Positions 53,800 to 64,000 of a stretch of DNA of 64,000 bases are shown here, one piece after another. Position 1 is the stretch's first letter. The number at the start of each line of letters is the position of its first letter. Under the pieces are notes generated by a model. That model had not been told where the DNA came from and did not search any database. It was given only the letters and a program-made list of their open reading frames with translations. The translations under genes and the position numbers were made by a program. The stretch is from Lenzites betulinus (lineage: Eukaryota; Basidiomycota; Agaricomycetes; Polyporales; Polyporaceae): positions 186,001 to 250,000 of the forward strand of contig JABYQU010000014.1 in assembly GCA_022264855.1 (NCBI GenBank). Reading direction: 5' to 3'.

Positions 53800-56700
53800 T
53801 TGTCGCAGCCGCGCGCCCTGGGAGCGTGTCCGCGGCGGCCTGGCTCGTCCGAATCCGACCAGGGAGGCCTTCTAGCGAGGGGCATCGCCCCGCGGTCGTC
53901 CCGCAGCGCTTCCCACCATCGTTCTTCATAGCAAGATTAGACCCTCATCCCACTCAAGGCACTCTGTCGTAACCCTCGTTTCGAAGCATGCGACCCTTTC
54001 CCCGGTCGTACTCGGGGCCTCGGCTCTTTTCCTCACCATAGAAGTCAAAAAACCTGAACCAGCCAAGTCCCCGTGGTTCTCATGAGGCCCAACGTGCAGG
54101 CCTAGAGCCGGTTTAGCGTCGTGTCGTACCCTGCAGCTGGATATCCATCCCTTCACATCACTCAGCAGGACCTGACAGGCTCGCAGCGGCGGATGCAGTA
54201 CGGCGTGGGCCCTTGGGATGGCGATCGGGGCGTACACCTAGGACGCTGGGCGACCCTGCACAACCAGACAGCAATATGAGGGGGCCTCGGTCTGGCCTTC
54301 GTGTTTCTATAGCGGTGCGGGGCTTCTAATAGAACAAATGCAGTCCTTTGTACTGCTCACACGACACATGCGCAGGAGATTGGGTATGATGCCATTGTAA
54401 GTCGACTCGCCTATCCCAGTCATCGAATGGAAGAGAACAATGGCAAGTTCGGCCTGCGGGTGTCCGAGTTGATCTGTCGTGTGTGGTTCCCCGGCTGCGG
54501 CACAGCGGCTGGGAGACAGACGCATCTTCTTCCTCAGGCGGTTACAAGGAGACGGGCCTGAAGTCCACTTGTCAAGATACCGCAGGCTGAGAAATGGATA
54601 CGTGTCACCCACAAGCTCTGTCAGATCGTACTCCCTTCTGCGGTTCGCACAGCAAGCCTCAGGAGGAATGCCCCAGCAGCAGTAAAATGGAATCTGCACG
54701 ACCACGATCGATACAGTAACACATGCACATGGTAGGAGCGAACAATCGACCGCGGGCGCGGGTCCTGGGTTTGAGGATAGCCCGGGCAAGCGAGCGTCGC
54801 GCTCCCCGATGTCGCCGCGGCTGACCACCACTCCGTCCACTCCGTCTCCGTCCGGGGGAGCATGATATACTCGCACTTGGCAGCCCCGCCCCGCGCGTCG
54901 GGCGCACTAACTGATTAGAATATACAATGATACAATGCAGACAGTCATGCGCGCCTGCCACCACTGTATGGGTGGTGTATCTGGTGGCGGCCGCGGGGGC
55001 CGTGCACGTAGCACGTAGCACGTAGCACGCTGACTCCTCACTCCCTTGCGCTTGGCCGCACAGGATGCGCCTTCAGCTTCAATTTCCTCGGCTAGCGGCA
55101 GAGGAGACGTGATCGCGCCCCGCGTGTTTCACCACACTCTACATTGTACAGCGCACAGCGTCCAGCGCGGGCGCCGAAAGAGATGAATTAAGTACTGAGT
55201 AGTCCCATGTGAATACGTCCTCATTACACGTACACACACAAAGTCCGCAGACACTGGACAGGCGGCGGTGGCTGGGCGCCGCCAAACGAGGAAAGCCGGC
55301 CTGCGCGGTTTGGCCATTGGCCACACCTGCATGCCTGCGCCCCGGGCGATCGTGCTAGCCGTTACCACCGCCCACAACGCCTTATCGGGCCCTCGAAGAA
55401 TGGCGGCGGAGGTCGCCGGGGCGGGGATGCCCCTGTGGTCAAGAAGTTGGTGGCGACAAGCTTTGGCTGTAGGCTGCACTGGGAGCGGCGATCACTAGTG
55501 ACTGACTTGACTCGAGCCGCAGGCCGGGGCAGGGGAGAGTTTTCACGCTCATACGCCGCCGCGTACGGCACGTCTCCTGAGTTCTGCGTCCTGCGTCCTG
55601 AGTAGGTGCTGACTCGTCCTGAGTACTGCGAGTGCCAGGGCGCGCTGAGTAATATGTCCCAGAGCACGCCGTCGCGCAAAAGAGCTGCCGCTTCGCCCAG
55701 CGCCGCGTATCTGCGTTCTGCCAGACAGAGCCCTCAACCCCGCCCGCCGCCCTGCGCGATGTCGTAGCACGCCGCCGTGGCTGAGATCTCAGAAGTTGGA
55801 AGTCCGAGTCTGGCAAGACGGGGCGCACAGCACACGCTTTGTCCGAGTCTGTGTGCGTGGGTTCGATCGACGGCGCGCCACGACAGGACGAGTATCCCGG
55901 CGTGCCGCGCGTTGATGATACTGTGTTGACAGCGGACTGTGCAGCGAGATTGTAGGCTGCGGGTGCACTAACTTGGACTTGGACTTGGACTGCAGAGTGC
56001 GCTCTGCAGGTCGGGCGAACAATCCCGAGCCGTCTCTCGGGTTCGGGAATGTCGTCCGCCTGAAAATCACATTCGAGCGAACACACACAGTCCCACGATG
56101 ATAATGAATGACGATGAGAAACTCACCACCTGTACTAGTACTATCCACAGCGACTCGCACCCTGCGCGCGCAAAAAACGCGGCACACGCAAACCCAGGCT
56201 GCAGTCTGTATGCAGTACACCGATCATTGCAGCCGCGTCGACGTCCGCCCCAACGCCGCGTCTAAAAACCGAGTACACACGAGCTACGAGCTGGACGCAC
56301 CGATAAGATATACCCAGCGTAGTCCGCCCGGGGGACAAGCTGGCCACGCGCGGAGCTCCCACTGCGGACTGAGTTTGGTCCTGGCTCGCAGGTGCGCTCC
56401 GCACGCGCCACGCCCGTGTACGCTGGCCCCCGGCGCGGGACCTGTTCGCAGTCTGTGCAGCTGAATTGTGGACGATCGACGGGTGGACGCGTTTTGGCTC
56501 ACAAGACCTGCTAGCAGCTGCCGTGCGCGTGCTACAGCCCGGCGTGGAGAGGGGCGGCAGCAGAGAGTGCGAGAGCGTCATCCACCCCCATCGTCGCGTT
56601 GAAGACTTGGCACAGACGTACTTGCGCGCCTCACGTAAACCCGCGCAGACCACGCCTTAGGCACAGATTCGGGGCTGCGAACATTTGCAGATTCGGAAGA

Positions 56701-59381
56701 CCGGGGCGACGCAGCTCGGGGGGTGTACGTACAGCAGGAAACCACATCGAATTACACCTTGAGCACGCCGCTGGGGGCTCGGTGCTCGGGACGGGCCCGT
56801 GTACGTTGGATACTCCGGAGTGCCGACGGACTCGGCCGCGCGCGGGAGGCGAATATGCTGCATCTTTCTTACAGCACGCACCGCGACGCGCAGAGGCGGC
56901 GCACGCGCGTCCTGGGATCACGTCATCGCCCGTGGCAGCTCTCCACCGCGTTCGCAGGCCCGCACGATGTGAGCCGTGTTAGTCGTCTTCGCTGTCGTGC
57001 GCCGTGCTTCGCTGTCGGCGTCGCGCGGAGCGTGTTATTGCGGCGGATCCACGACCGATCGGGAGCCTGGAGGGAACCTGCGCGACGCGTCCAGAACTCG
57101 GAAGCGTGGGGAGCGCGAAATGAAGCGGCAAGTGCGGGGCAGGCATTACTCGTACGCGTGCCCCGTGTGGAGAGTCGCCGGCGTACGTGCTAGCGTCGAA
57201 GGCAGGAAGAGTGGGGAGCGTGCGTACGGGGTGCGGGGGCCCGGTCGCGCGTAACGCACCCCGACACGATGCACGCGGGGATTGGTGCGCCGACGCGCAT
57301 CGGGCTGCGGTGTTGGCTCACAGCTCGGCGTGTGGGATTGGACGCATCTCGAGAGTCCCAGTCGGGCGGGCTTCTGCTGTCGGGCCCGGGCTGCTCGTAT
57401 CGGGAGCGCCTGGCGCCGAATGTGGTAAGTTCAGGCGGCGGCGGCGGCGAACGCAAAGCATGAATGGCCCGCTCGAACCTTCGCGTGGACGCGCTATCCA
57501 TATCCGTGCCGCGCATCCCCACCGCGTACGCACGGCTAGACAGTCCAGACAGATACCGACGTGTGGATATATCCCAGAAGCTGACGTGTCCCCTCCGGAC
57601 GATAGATAGCGCAGGGCCTTCGCTGGTATAGAGTTGCGCCAGCCATCATCACCAGGCTCGCGACAGCGGGCGGAAGCTAGGATGGGCGAAGCAAGCCAGG
57701 TCCCCGGCCGCGGAGGCGCGCTGCGATATGCAGGCGCCTGATCACCGTCGGCTTCTGCGCTGCAGCGTGGCCTGGGGCGGCACGCAATCTCCAGGGACTG
57801 GCCCGAGCGAAGCTGGGAAGGATGGCGCGCCGCAGAGTGGGTGGTCGCGACGCCTCGTACGTGTACTGCGCGCCCTGCACTCCGTGGGCTCGGCGCCAGC
57901 GTGGGCGAGAAAGGCAAAAGTGACTTTGAGGGTTCGCGCGTTGCGTCGGGCGCCATGAATAGACGATCGTCAAAGGCCGGAATGGGATTGCGTTTAGAGT
58001 CTTGTGAGCCTTTAGGGTCGTCGGTGGCTTGCAGCTGTGTGCAACGAGACCATGCTGGCGGTGGCAAAGCGCGAGTGATATGTTCTAGATGTGCGTGGCA
58101 GAGGCAGAGTACCACCATGACAATCGCAGCGGTTGTATGCGTGTTGAGACCGGTTTGTGATCATGCGACCCGACGGCGACAAAGCGCTCTTGAGGCGTAT
58201 GGAAGTGACGAACTGTGTTTTGCCACAGCACGCTGAGACCACGAGGCGGCGAGCCACAGTTGGTAGACGCCGAGGACCGTATGTGCGAGTGTTTCGGGAT
58301 CGCTGTGAGATGCTGAGGCAAGATAGGGCGGCCGAGGAAGGTCCCAAGACCAAGGAAGGAGGGCCGATAATGAACAGGAACAGTGGCCGAACCCTTCTTG
58401 GAGCACCACTTCGCCGCGTGGGGGGAGCCCCAGCTCGCGAGGGCCGCAACAGCAGGCACCATCTCGTCCATGAGCACTGGGGTATTAGGCACGTAGGAGC
58501 GAGGAAATCAGAGGTGTGTTGGAGGAGGAGCTCAAGCTAACTCGCGGCGACCCTCGAAGGCCGCGGGATGCGGACGCCGTCGTGCAGTGAAGATGCCGGC
58601 GGCGGCGTGTGGAGCGCGATATTGCTGGTAGATAGTTCGCCCGAGGGCGGGGTACGGATCTGTGGATTATTCCCGCCTGAGAACGCGTGTTGTGCGGGGA
58701 TGTGGCACTGGTGTAATGCGGTTGTGGAGGACGAGTGTGAGAGTGGTACACAGCGGCGGAACGGGGTGCACGGAACGAGCTAGTGCAGCCGGGCTTGGAA
58801 GGCGGCGCTCGCTGGTGCGCGGTCGGGATACACGAGGCGCGTGGGATTGGGGTGGTGGGATGTGCGGGCGCGCAGCAGGGCGGGTGAAGCATTGGCGAGA
58901 TGCAGACGGAGAGGGGACGGCGCGAAACGAGGACCGGGGGGACCCCCGAGCTCTGGCGGCGCTGCTGGGAGCGCGCACAGGATAATGCAACGGAGGGAGT
59001 CAACGGCATGTTATCCGTGCGGCGGCAGCACGGCCCCAGCAGAAAAACATACGGAGAACGGACGAGCAGTGTTACACCGCCAGCGCAGCGGCCAGAGAGA
59101 GCGGGACGGGCGACGGAGCAACAGCCGCCCGTGCGAGATCCGGAGGGCGATCCCAGCAGCTCGGATCTCGATCTGCGCTCACAAAGGACACGATGACGTT
59201 AGTCCAGGGCGCCCTTCACATCGCCCTTCACACCGAGTCCCCCCGCCAAAAAGTTGTGGATCGCCACTCCGCCCAGGACCTCGCCTATAAATCCCCGCCC
59301 GCTCCTCCTCCTCCTCCTCCTCCTCCCCACTCTCATCTGCACTCCCATCCACTCGCAACATCCACAACAACCACAACCGCG
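53800..59381. other. 5.6-kb gene-poor region
   Basis: No gene can be supported. Seen: a minus-strand open frame 54307-54876 (about 189 codons) with no recognised domain; a triple ACGTAGC heptamer near 55009-55029; a CTTGGA hexamer repeated about three times at 55970-55988; and stretches of very high CpG and alternating purine bias at 56.2-58.9 kb. The right end carries the promoter of the next gene. A decayed transposon is possible but no terminal repeat or protein motif was found. Confidence 0.5.
59286..59292 (+). promoter_or_regulatory. TATA box of the His/Tyr-rich gene
   Basis: TATAAAT inside GCCTATAAATCCCCGCCC, 96 bp upstream of the ATG at 59382. The leader is CCTCCTCCTCCTCC followed by an A-rich ACAACAACCACAACCGCG, which suits efficient translation. 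Confidence 0.7.
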
Positions 59382-60068
59382 ATGCCCTCCTACTACATCC
59401 AGCCCGGCCAGCAGGCCCACGTCCACTACCAGCGCCCCCGCGCATACTCCCAGTCGCAGGCCTACGCCCCGCAGCCGGTCGTCTACACCCACTCCGGCTC
59501 CTCGCACCACAGCTCTCCCCAGCGTCGGGTCACCGCATACCCCCAGTCTGGTGCATACCAAACTTCGCCCCAGTACCTCACCCCGAACTACCAGTACGAT
59601 GCCGGCCGCCACCACCACCAAGGCCACGCCCGCACCGGGTCCGGCGGTACTTACTACGCGTCTTCCGCCCCCCAGTACTACGATGCTGCTCGCCATAGCC
59701 CGCCGTCGAGCCAGCGTCGCTCGGCCTCCCACGGCCGCCACCACCGCGCGCAGTCCGTGCCCCGCGCCGTGCAGGTAGTCGCCCCCCGCTCACACACCCA
59801 CAGGGTCAGTCCATCCCGCCTTTCCTTTCGTTCATCACTGACCACCGTCTTTCTCCAGAGCTCTAGCCACACGCGCCATTCTCCTCCCGTTGTCACGCAC
59901 CGCGACCACCGCCCCAGCCACCCCGTCGGCGAGCCCCTCAGCGAGCGCATCCGCCGCATGTTCGGCTTCAGCCACCAGCACTCCTCGCGCGCCCACAACC
60001 GCGAGTACGCCGACGCACGCAGCGGCCGCACCGTCGACTGGCGCGGCCGTCCCATCTACCGCGTCTGA
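59382..60068 (+). CDS. His/Tyr/Ser-rich protein of unknown function
   Basis: Two exons, 59382-59804 and 59859-60068, encode 210 residues. Low-complexity, with many Tyr, Gln, His, Ser and Pro (for example SQSQAYAPQPVVYTHSGSSH) up to about residue 150. The C-terminal third is better defined: GEPLSERIRRMFGFSHQH and REYADARSGRTVDWRGRPIYRV, a pattern I associate with fungal proteins of unknown function. SERIRRMFGF looks like a short amphipathic helix. No signal peptide. The intron is 54 bp, stop-free and in frame, so retention would insert 18 residues. A strong TATA box suggests regulated or high expression; tyrosine-rich disorder suggests a condensate or wall-linked role, which is speculation. 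Confidence 0.7.
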   Translation: MPSYYIQPGQQAHVHYQRPRAYSQSQAYAPQPVVYTHSGSSHHSSPQRRVTAYPQSGAYQTSPQYLTPNYQYDAGRHHHQGHARTGSGGTYYASSAPQYYDAARHSPPSSQRRSASHGRHHRAQSVPRAVQVVAPRSHTHRVSPSRLSFRSSLTTVFLQSSSHTRHSPPVVTHRDHRPSHPVGEPLSERIRRMFGFSHQHSSRAHNREYADARSGRTVDWRGRPIYRV

Positions 60069-61843
60069 GCGCGCCCCGTCGCGCCCCCACGCCAAACGCG
60101 TCCCACGACGCGTTTCGGATCACGGACCTCGATCGCGCCTGGCGCGCGGGGCGAACGTTAATATTATATGTCTCCGCACGGCTCCATCACGTCCCCCGCG
60201 CGGACGCCCCGGACATCACCACCACGCTCCTTTGTGTTTTCATCTCCTTCGGCCCCGGTGTCCAAGATACCTTGGACGCCTGCGCCCGGACTATCTTTAT
60301 GTCTTCCTTTTAGCCTCCCTTGTCTCGCCCCGTCCCGTCGTGCAATTGCCCCCTGCTTTGAAATCGTTACGCATCTCATCTCATCTCGTCCGTCTACTGT
60401 ACATTAAACCACGTATGCCCCCTCCATCGCTTGCTCGCAGTGTGACTGTGCCTCGCCCCAGTGTATCGGTACCGTGTACTATAATCGCGTACGCCGCTCA
60501 CGACCACCCTCACGCGCCCCGCTACGACGCGCCCCGTCTTCTCCGTCTTGTCCTCCTAATTCCCGATTCCCGCTTTCCGCGTTGTACTGGTACGAACGCC
60601 GCGGACTCCGTTGCTCGATGCAATCTATAAAGATTTTGAAAAAACGAATATCGCGAGCCGAATATCATTAGTACTCGCGTGCCGCAGGATCCAGACCCAG
60701 TCGTGCGCGTACCCCGCCGCTTGAGGTGTGTTCTCGAGCCGGATCACTCGCCGGTGCATGGCGCGCGACAATCGCGCTCCCGCGAACTCGACATCCGCCA
60801 GCCACGACAGATGCATGAGGCCTCGAGGCTTGAGGCGTACGGACCGCGTTTACGACACTGCGCTACGCGAAACGCCATGCGGCTGCGAGCGCGGGACGAC
60901 GGGCGGTGGTGTACGCGACGAGAAGTTGCAGGAAGTTACTTAGAACGAGCTTCCCGCATCGCCGTCGCTTGGTGGTTTGCATGCACTTGCGCACTTGACT
61001 CGAGCTCGAGTACAAGAGTCAATTCGAAGTCTTGAGGTCTTGAGGACGAACGCTTCGCTTCGCACGCGCGCCGCGACGGACGATGTGGGAGGATCACGAT
61101 GACTCGCACGTAGACTGAGATATCATACAGGACAGGACAAGATGGAACATATCATACAAGACAAGACAAGATGGAACGACGTGGGGAGATCACCGTGGCG
61201 CTTAGATGGCACATATCATGCAAGATGGAAGCAGCGAGCACAAAGCAACGACGGCCGCGGTATGGGAACGAGGGTCGAGACTCGGTGGGATGTGGCGGTA
61301 GGTACGGTACATACAGGGGATCGCGCGCGCAGGAGGACAAACGTGTGGACGTGGGTGGAAGAGGGGAGGGAGGACAAGGCTGTTAGGGGACGATCGCGAG
61401 CGGGTGTGTGCGGGTACATGTGGTACAAGAAGCGGGAGAGAGCGGGGGATCACGTACGATGATACCGGTGGGAGAAACATACGGAGAAGCGGGTCGAGGC
61501 AAGATCAGAGGGTTCGTAGAGGGACCACATAGGAATACAAGAAGAAAGGAAGCGAGGGTTGGTGATTTGGTATTCGGAGCGTGCAGAGCGAGTGTTCGGG
61601 AAGCAGAAGATGGGAGGAACCGTGCGCGCAAGACAACGGTGGAGTAGATGTACAGGAGATGGACTTGTTCCCGGACGATAGAGTTCGCGTCTACACCATG
61701 GAGATGTTGTGCGCGTTGTGGGTCGCCAGGAACGCAGTTGTGAATCGGCAGGACGGCAGTCTTGGTCGCGGTACCTTCGAGGCATTGTGGACGGAAGCAA
61801 GAAGGGTCGCGGAAGAGGCGCCGACCCGGACGGTAGCTGCCGA
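60069..61843. other. convergent intergenic region with tandem repeat
   Basis: About 1.8 kb between two stop codons. Contains a 29-bp tandem duplication at 61120-61177. Long minus-strand frames (61383-62312 and 61450-61800) overlap the 3' end of the neighbouring gene in another frame and are shadows. Confidence 0.5.
61120..61177. repeat. 29-bp tandem duplication
   Basis: Two adjacent 29-bp units differing by two G/A changes, each starting ATATCATACA and ending CAAGATGGAAC. A third, shortened copy (CATATCATGCAAGATGGAAG) lies at about 61211-61230. Confidence 0.75.
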
Positions 61844-64000
61844 CTACTGCGAGACAGGCGCGCCCGCGGCAGCCGCCTTGTCGTCGTGCTCCTTCTTCGC
61901 CTTCAACCACCTGTCGACGTCCGCGGCGGTGTCCCTGAGCAGCTCCTTCATCGACACGCGCTCCTTGACGTCCTCTTCGCCCTCGAGCGGGCAGCACTCC
62001 CACAGGACAGAGATGTCGACCTCGACCTAGCACAACGTCGAGCGGACGCGGCCGCATCAGCTGTATCCTACCTACTACGCACGGTCCACCTCGGAGAACA
62101 CACGCACCTTCCTCGCGATCTCCTCGAGCGCCTTGTCGAGCGCGTCGCCCACCACCTTCGACGCGTCCTCGAGTCGCGCGCGCAGCGCGTCCGCGGTGCC
62201 GACGTACAGCACCTCCTTCTTCGCCTCCACATGCTTGCAGAAGATCTCCTGTGCTCGCGCGAGGCGCGTCAGCACCGCGCGATCGCACGCCACGGGCCCG
62301 CGAAGCGCACACATACCTTCCGCCGACGGTCGCTGCCTTTCCCGGTCTCGAGCACTGCGATGTTGTAGCCTGCCACCAGGTGGGCCTGGAGGAGTGGGCT
62401 CAGAGATGCACCGAGCTCGAGCTTGAATGCGTCCATTGCCTGTGTCACGGATGCTTGGACTGCCTTCAAGGCGCGCTGCGCATTCCATTTGATGGTAGAG
62501 GTGGCGGCCTTGGCGCGTGGGTGAAGGTACGGGGGCACGGAGTCGACCACGTTGTTGAGCACCTGCGTGATCTGCGCCATGACTTGCTTCTCGAGTGACT
62601 TGAGCAGATGTGTAGCAAACACCTTGGACCAGGTTTGCGCAATCTGCTTTGTGAACGGCACTGCAAGCAGAGCATTCAAGTCCTTCTTGTAGACACCATG
62701 GCGCCGAAGTGCTGAAGGCTTATAGTGAATCACTACACATAGTCAAATACACTGTTACTCACTTGCACGAAAGGTGGCATGGTGTATAGAGCTAGTGATG
62801 ACCTTTGCTGTGTCTACAATGTCTTTGGTGGCCTAATAACAGATCAGGATGGGTAAATATACACATGGTACATATATGACAGACTCACCTCAACTGCACT
62901 TGTCTGCAATTTCTGGCCAAGTGTTGTTGCAAAGCGCTTAGAGATGCCTTCCATCAGGTGATCAACAATAGGCTGAAACTCCCGGAGCAGAGTTGGAATG
63001 ACTGCTGTTCTTGGGCTTGACCTATACCATTCTGACCAAAGCTGCCTTGAGGGGGTCTTTTGTGGGTTGGACAACTTTCCATCAGAACTCCTCTTTGACC
63101 GCCACTGGGCTTTCAGCTTTTCACGGTCACTTGAGCTGACACCAGGAGCTCCATCAAGCCATACTTCTATGACACTGATGAAGTCCCTAGTCTGCAAGAG
63201 GAGCTGTTCAGCAATCTTGTGCTCAGTAGGAAGAGTGATGGTATTGATCCAAGATTGCAAGGCAGGAATGCCTGTTGCTGCACTATCCAATGCAGGTGCT
63301 GGGCCATCTTCTATATCTGTTGACAGATAATACATCAGTCTTTATTAGCAAAAATGAGATGATGACAGACCTTGTGCTTTCATATATGCCCATGCAGATA
63401 CTGTGAACACAGTGAGATCATACATATCATGACCTAAAAAGGGTTAGTAAAGATGAGGTACCACTAGTTTGATGACTATAGTTATACTAGTGTTGTTATC
63501 AGGTTCCTGGTCTTGAACCACATCATCAACTGCTTCAGATGTCAGATTATTATATCAGTGTCAGACAATGCACCCTGACCTTCCATCTCCTCCATGCCTG
63601 ATCGAAACTGAGCCTTGAGTGCAGAACTTGACCACTGAGGAATAGTATAAGCATGATGATGAACAACAAAATTGAATCTCCTCACCTCTGAACGCTTCTG
63701 GGCACAAAATGCAGTCTTCCTCTGCTTGGCATTTGCAAGCTTCTTCTCACAGGCTGCAATAAGTGAAGTTGTGGAATCAAGCTGCCGCAGTGTACTCATA
63801 AGGTCTGCTGATGCTGTTTGCACTTCCATATTGATATCTGCAGTAGTGCCTGTCAAGAGATCATCACCTACTTTGTCAATTAGTGATGCTAAGGAGTCAA
63901 TAACTGATTATACACTTACTAGATAGAGTAGGAGCAGTATCTATCCTTGGCCTTTTGTGGTTCCCATCATAGTGCTCCTCTGATTCATATGGATGAGTCC
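61844..64000 (-). CDS. large GTPase-like protein, C-terminal half (partial)
   Basis: Ten exons inside the window: 64000-63920 (open at edge), 63867-63686, 63634-63580, 63532-63488, 63433-63371, 63316-62889, 62832-62763, 62732-62317, 62248-62108 and 62026-61844; about 554 residues. The GTPase domain itself would lie beyond the edge, so the family rests on the C-terminal half: QTASADLMSTLRQLDSTTSL, IPALQSWINTITLPTEHKIA, FISVIEVWLDGA, QLWSEWYRSSPRTAVIPTLL, SALRRHGVYKKDLNALLAVP and FTKQIAQTWSKVFATHLLKS. These helical segments resemble fungal dynamin-like or SLIP-GC-type P-loop proteins, often multi-copy in agaricomycetes. Function is unknown. All junctions agree in phase. The 5' exons are AT-richer with different codon use, while exons from about 62640 leftwards are strongly GC-rich. 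Confidence 0.65.

Noticed and set aside
55840..55890. Possible tRNA, from a GGGTTCGATC T-loop-like motif
   Set aside because: No matching acceptor stem, D-arm or anticodon arm could be folded around it.
61383..62312. 309-codon minus-strand frame
   Set aside because: Wrong frame across the last exons and 3' flank of the GTPase-like gene; the correct frame gives coherent helical sequence ending at 61844.
1..64000. CRISPR arrays, riboswitches, operons or bacterial insertion sequences
   Set aside because: The window is intron-rich fungal nuclear DNA; no direct-repeat and spacer pattern or bacterial-type signals were seen.

Overview
The window is nuclear DNA from a basidiomycete fungus, most likely a mushroom-forming agaricomycete. 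The evidence is visible in the sequence: GC-rich DNA, densely packed genes cut by many 50-85 bp GT-AG introns (with exons as short as 8 bp), mitochondrial ribosomal proteins encoded in the nucleus, an RNA polymerase subunit, fungal wall-active glycosidases, DUF6593-type proteins, and a gag plus endonuclease/reverse-transcriptase LINE. Genus-level placement is not supported. All gene models below were spliced by eye, requiring GT-AG junctions and phase continuity; exon borders are given so they can be tested.

Layout. 1-4.7 kb: a minus-strand LINE retrotransposon with open ORF2 (running off the left edge) and ORF1. 4.7-7.9 kb: gene-poor, with one small spliced minus-strand gene of unknown function behind a TATA box and an 18-bp-period minisatellite. 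8-11.1 kb: mitochondrial ribosomal protein S14, then a nine-exon bZIP transcription factor. 13.2-17.1 kb: a DUF6593-like gene, RPB12 and a serine-rich unknown. 18.5-21.8 kb: a GPATCH11-type G-patch protein and a two-RRM protein. 22.0-22.4 kb: a 382-bp element with 58-bp terminal inverted repeats. 22.9-31.8 kb: a secreted GH128-type glucanase, an AhpD-like protein, a DUF6593 protein, mitochondrial L11 and a secreted M28 aminopeptidase.

32.4-38.6 kb: two head-to-head WD40 genes that look like diverged paralogues, each with a long disordered N-terminus. 38.9-48 kb: a small Rcf2/Rcf3-like membrane protein, a C2 plus proline-rich Inn1/Fic1-like cytokinesis protein, an 18-exon GH125-type alpha-mannosidase and a one-exon serine-rich protein. 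48.2-53.8 kb: a compact housekeeping block of ZCCHC9, FMP32/MCUR1-like, PYM and GPN3, arranged around two short divergent promoters. 53.8-59.4 kb is nearly gene-free. 59.4-60.1 kb holds a His/Tyr-rich unknown, and 61.8-64 kb the C-terminal half of a large GTPase-like protein that runs off the right edge and changes base composition sharply inside the gene.

The genes do not form a pathway cluster. Themes that recur are mitochondrial function (S14, L11, FMP32-like, Rcf-like), RNA and ribosome metabolism (RPB12, RRM protein, ZCCHC9, PYM, GPATCH11, GPN3) and secreted wall or protein degradation (GH128, GH125, M28).
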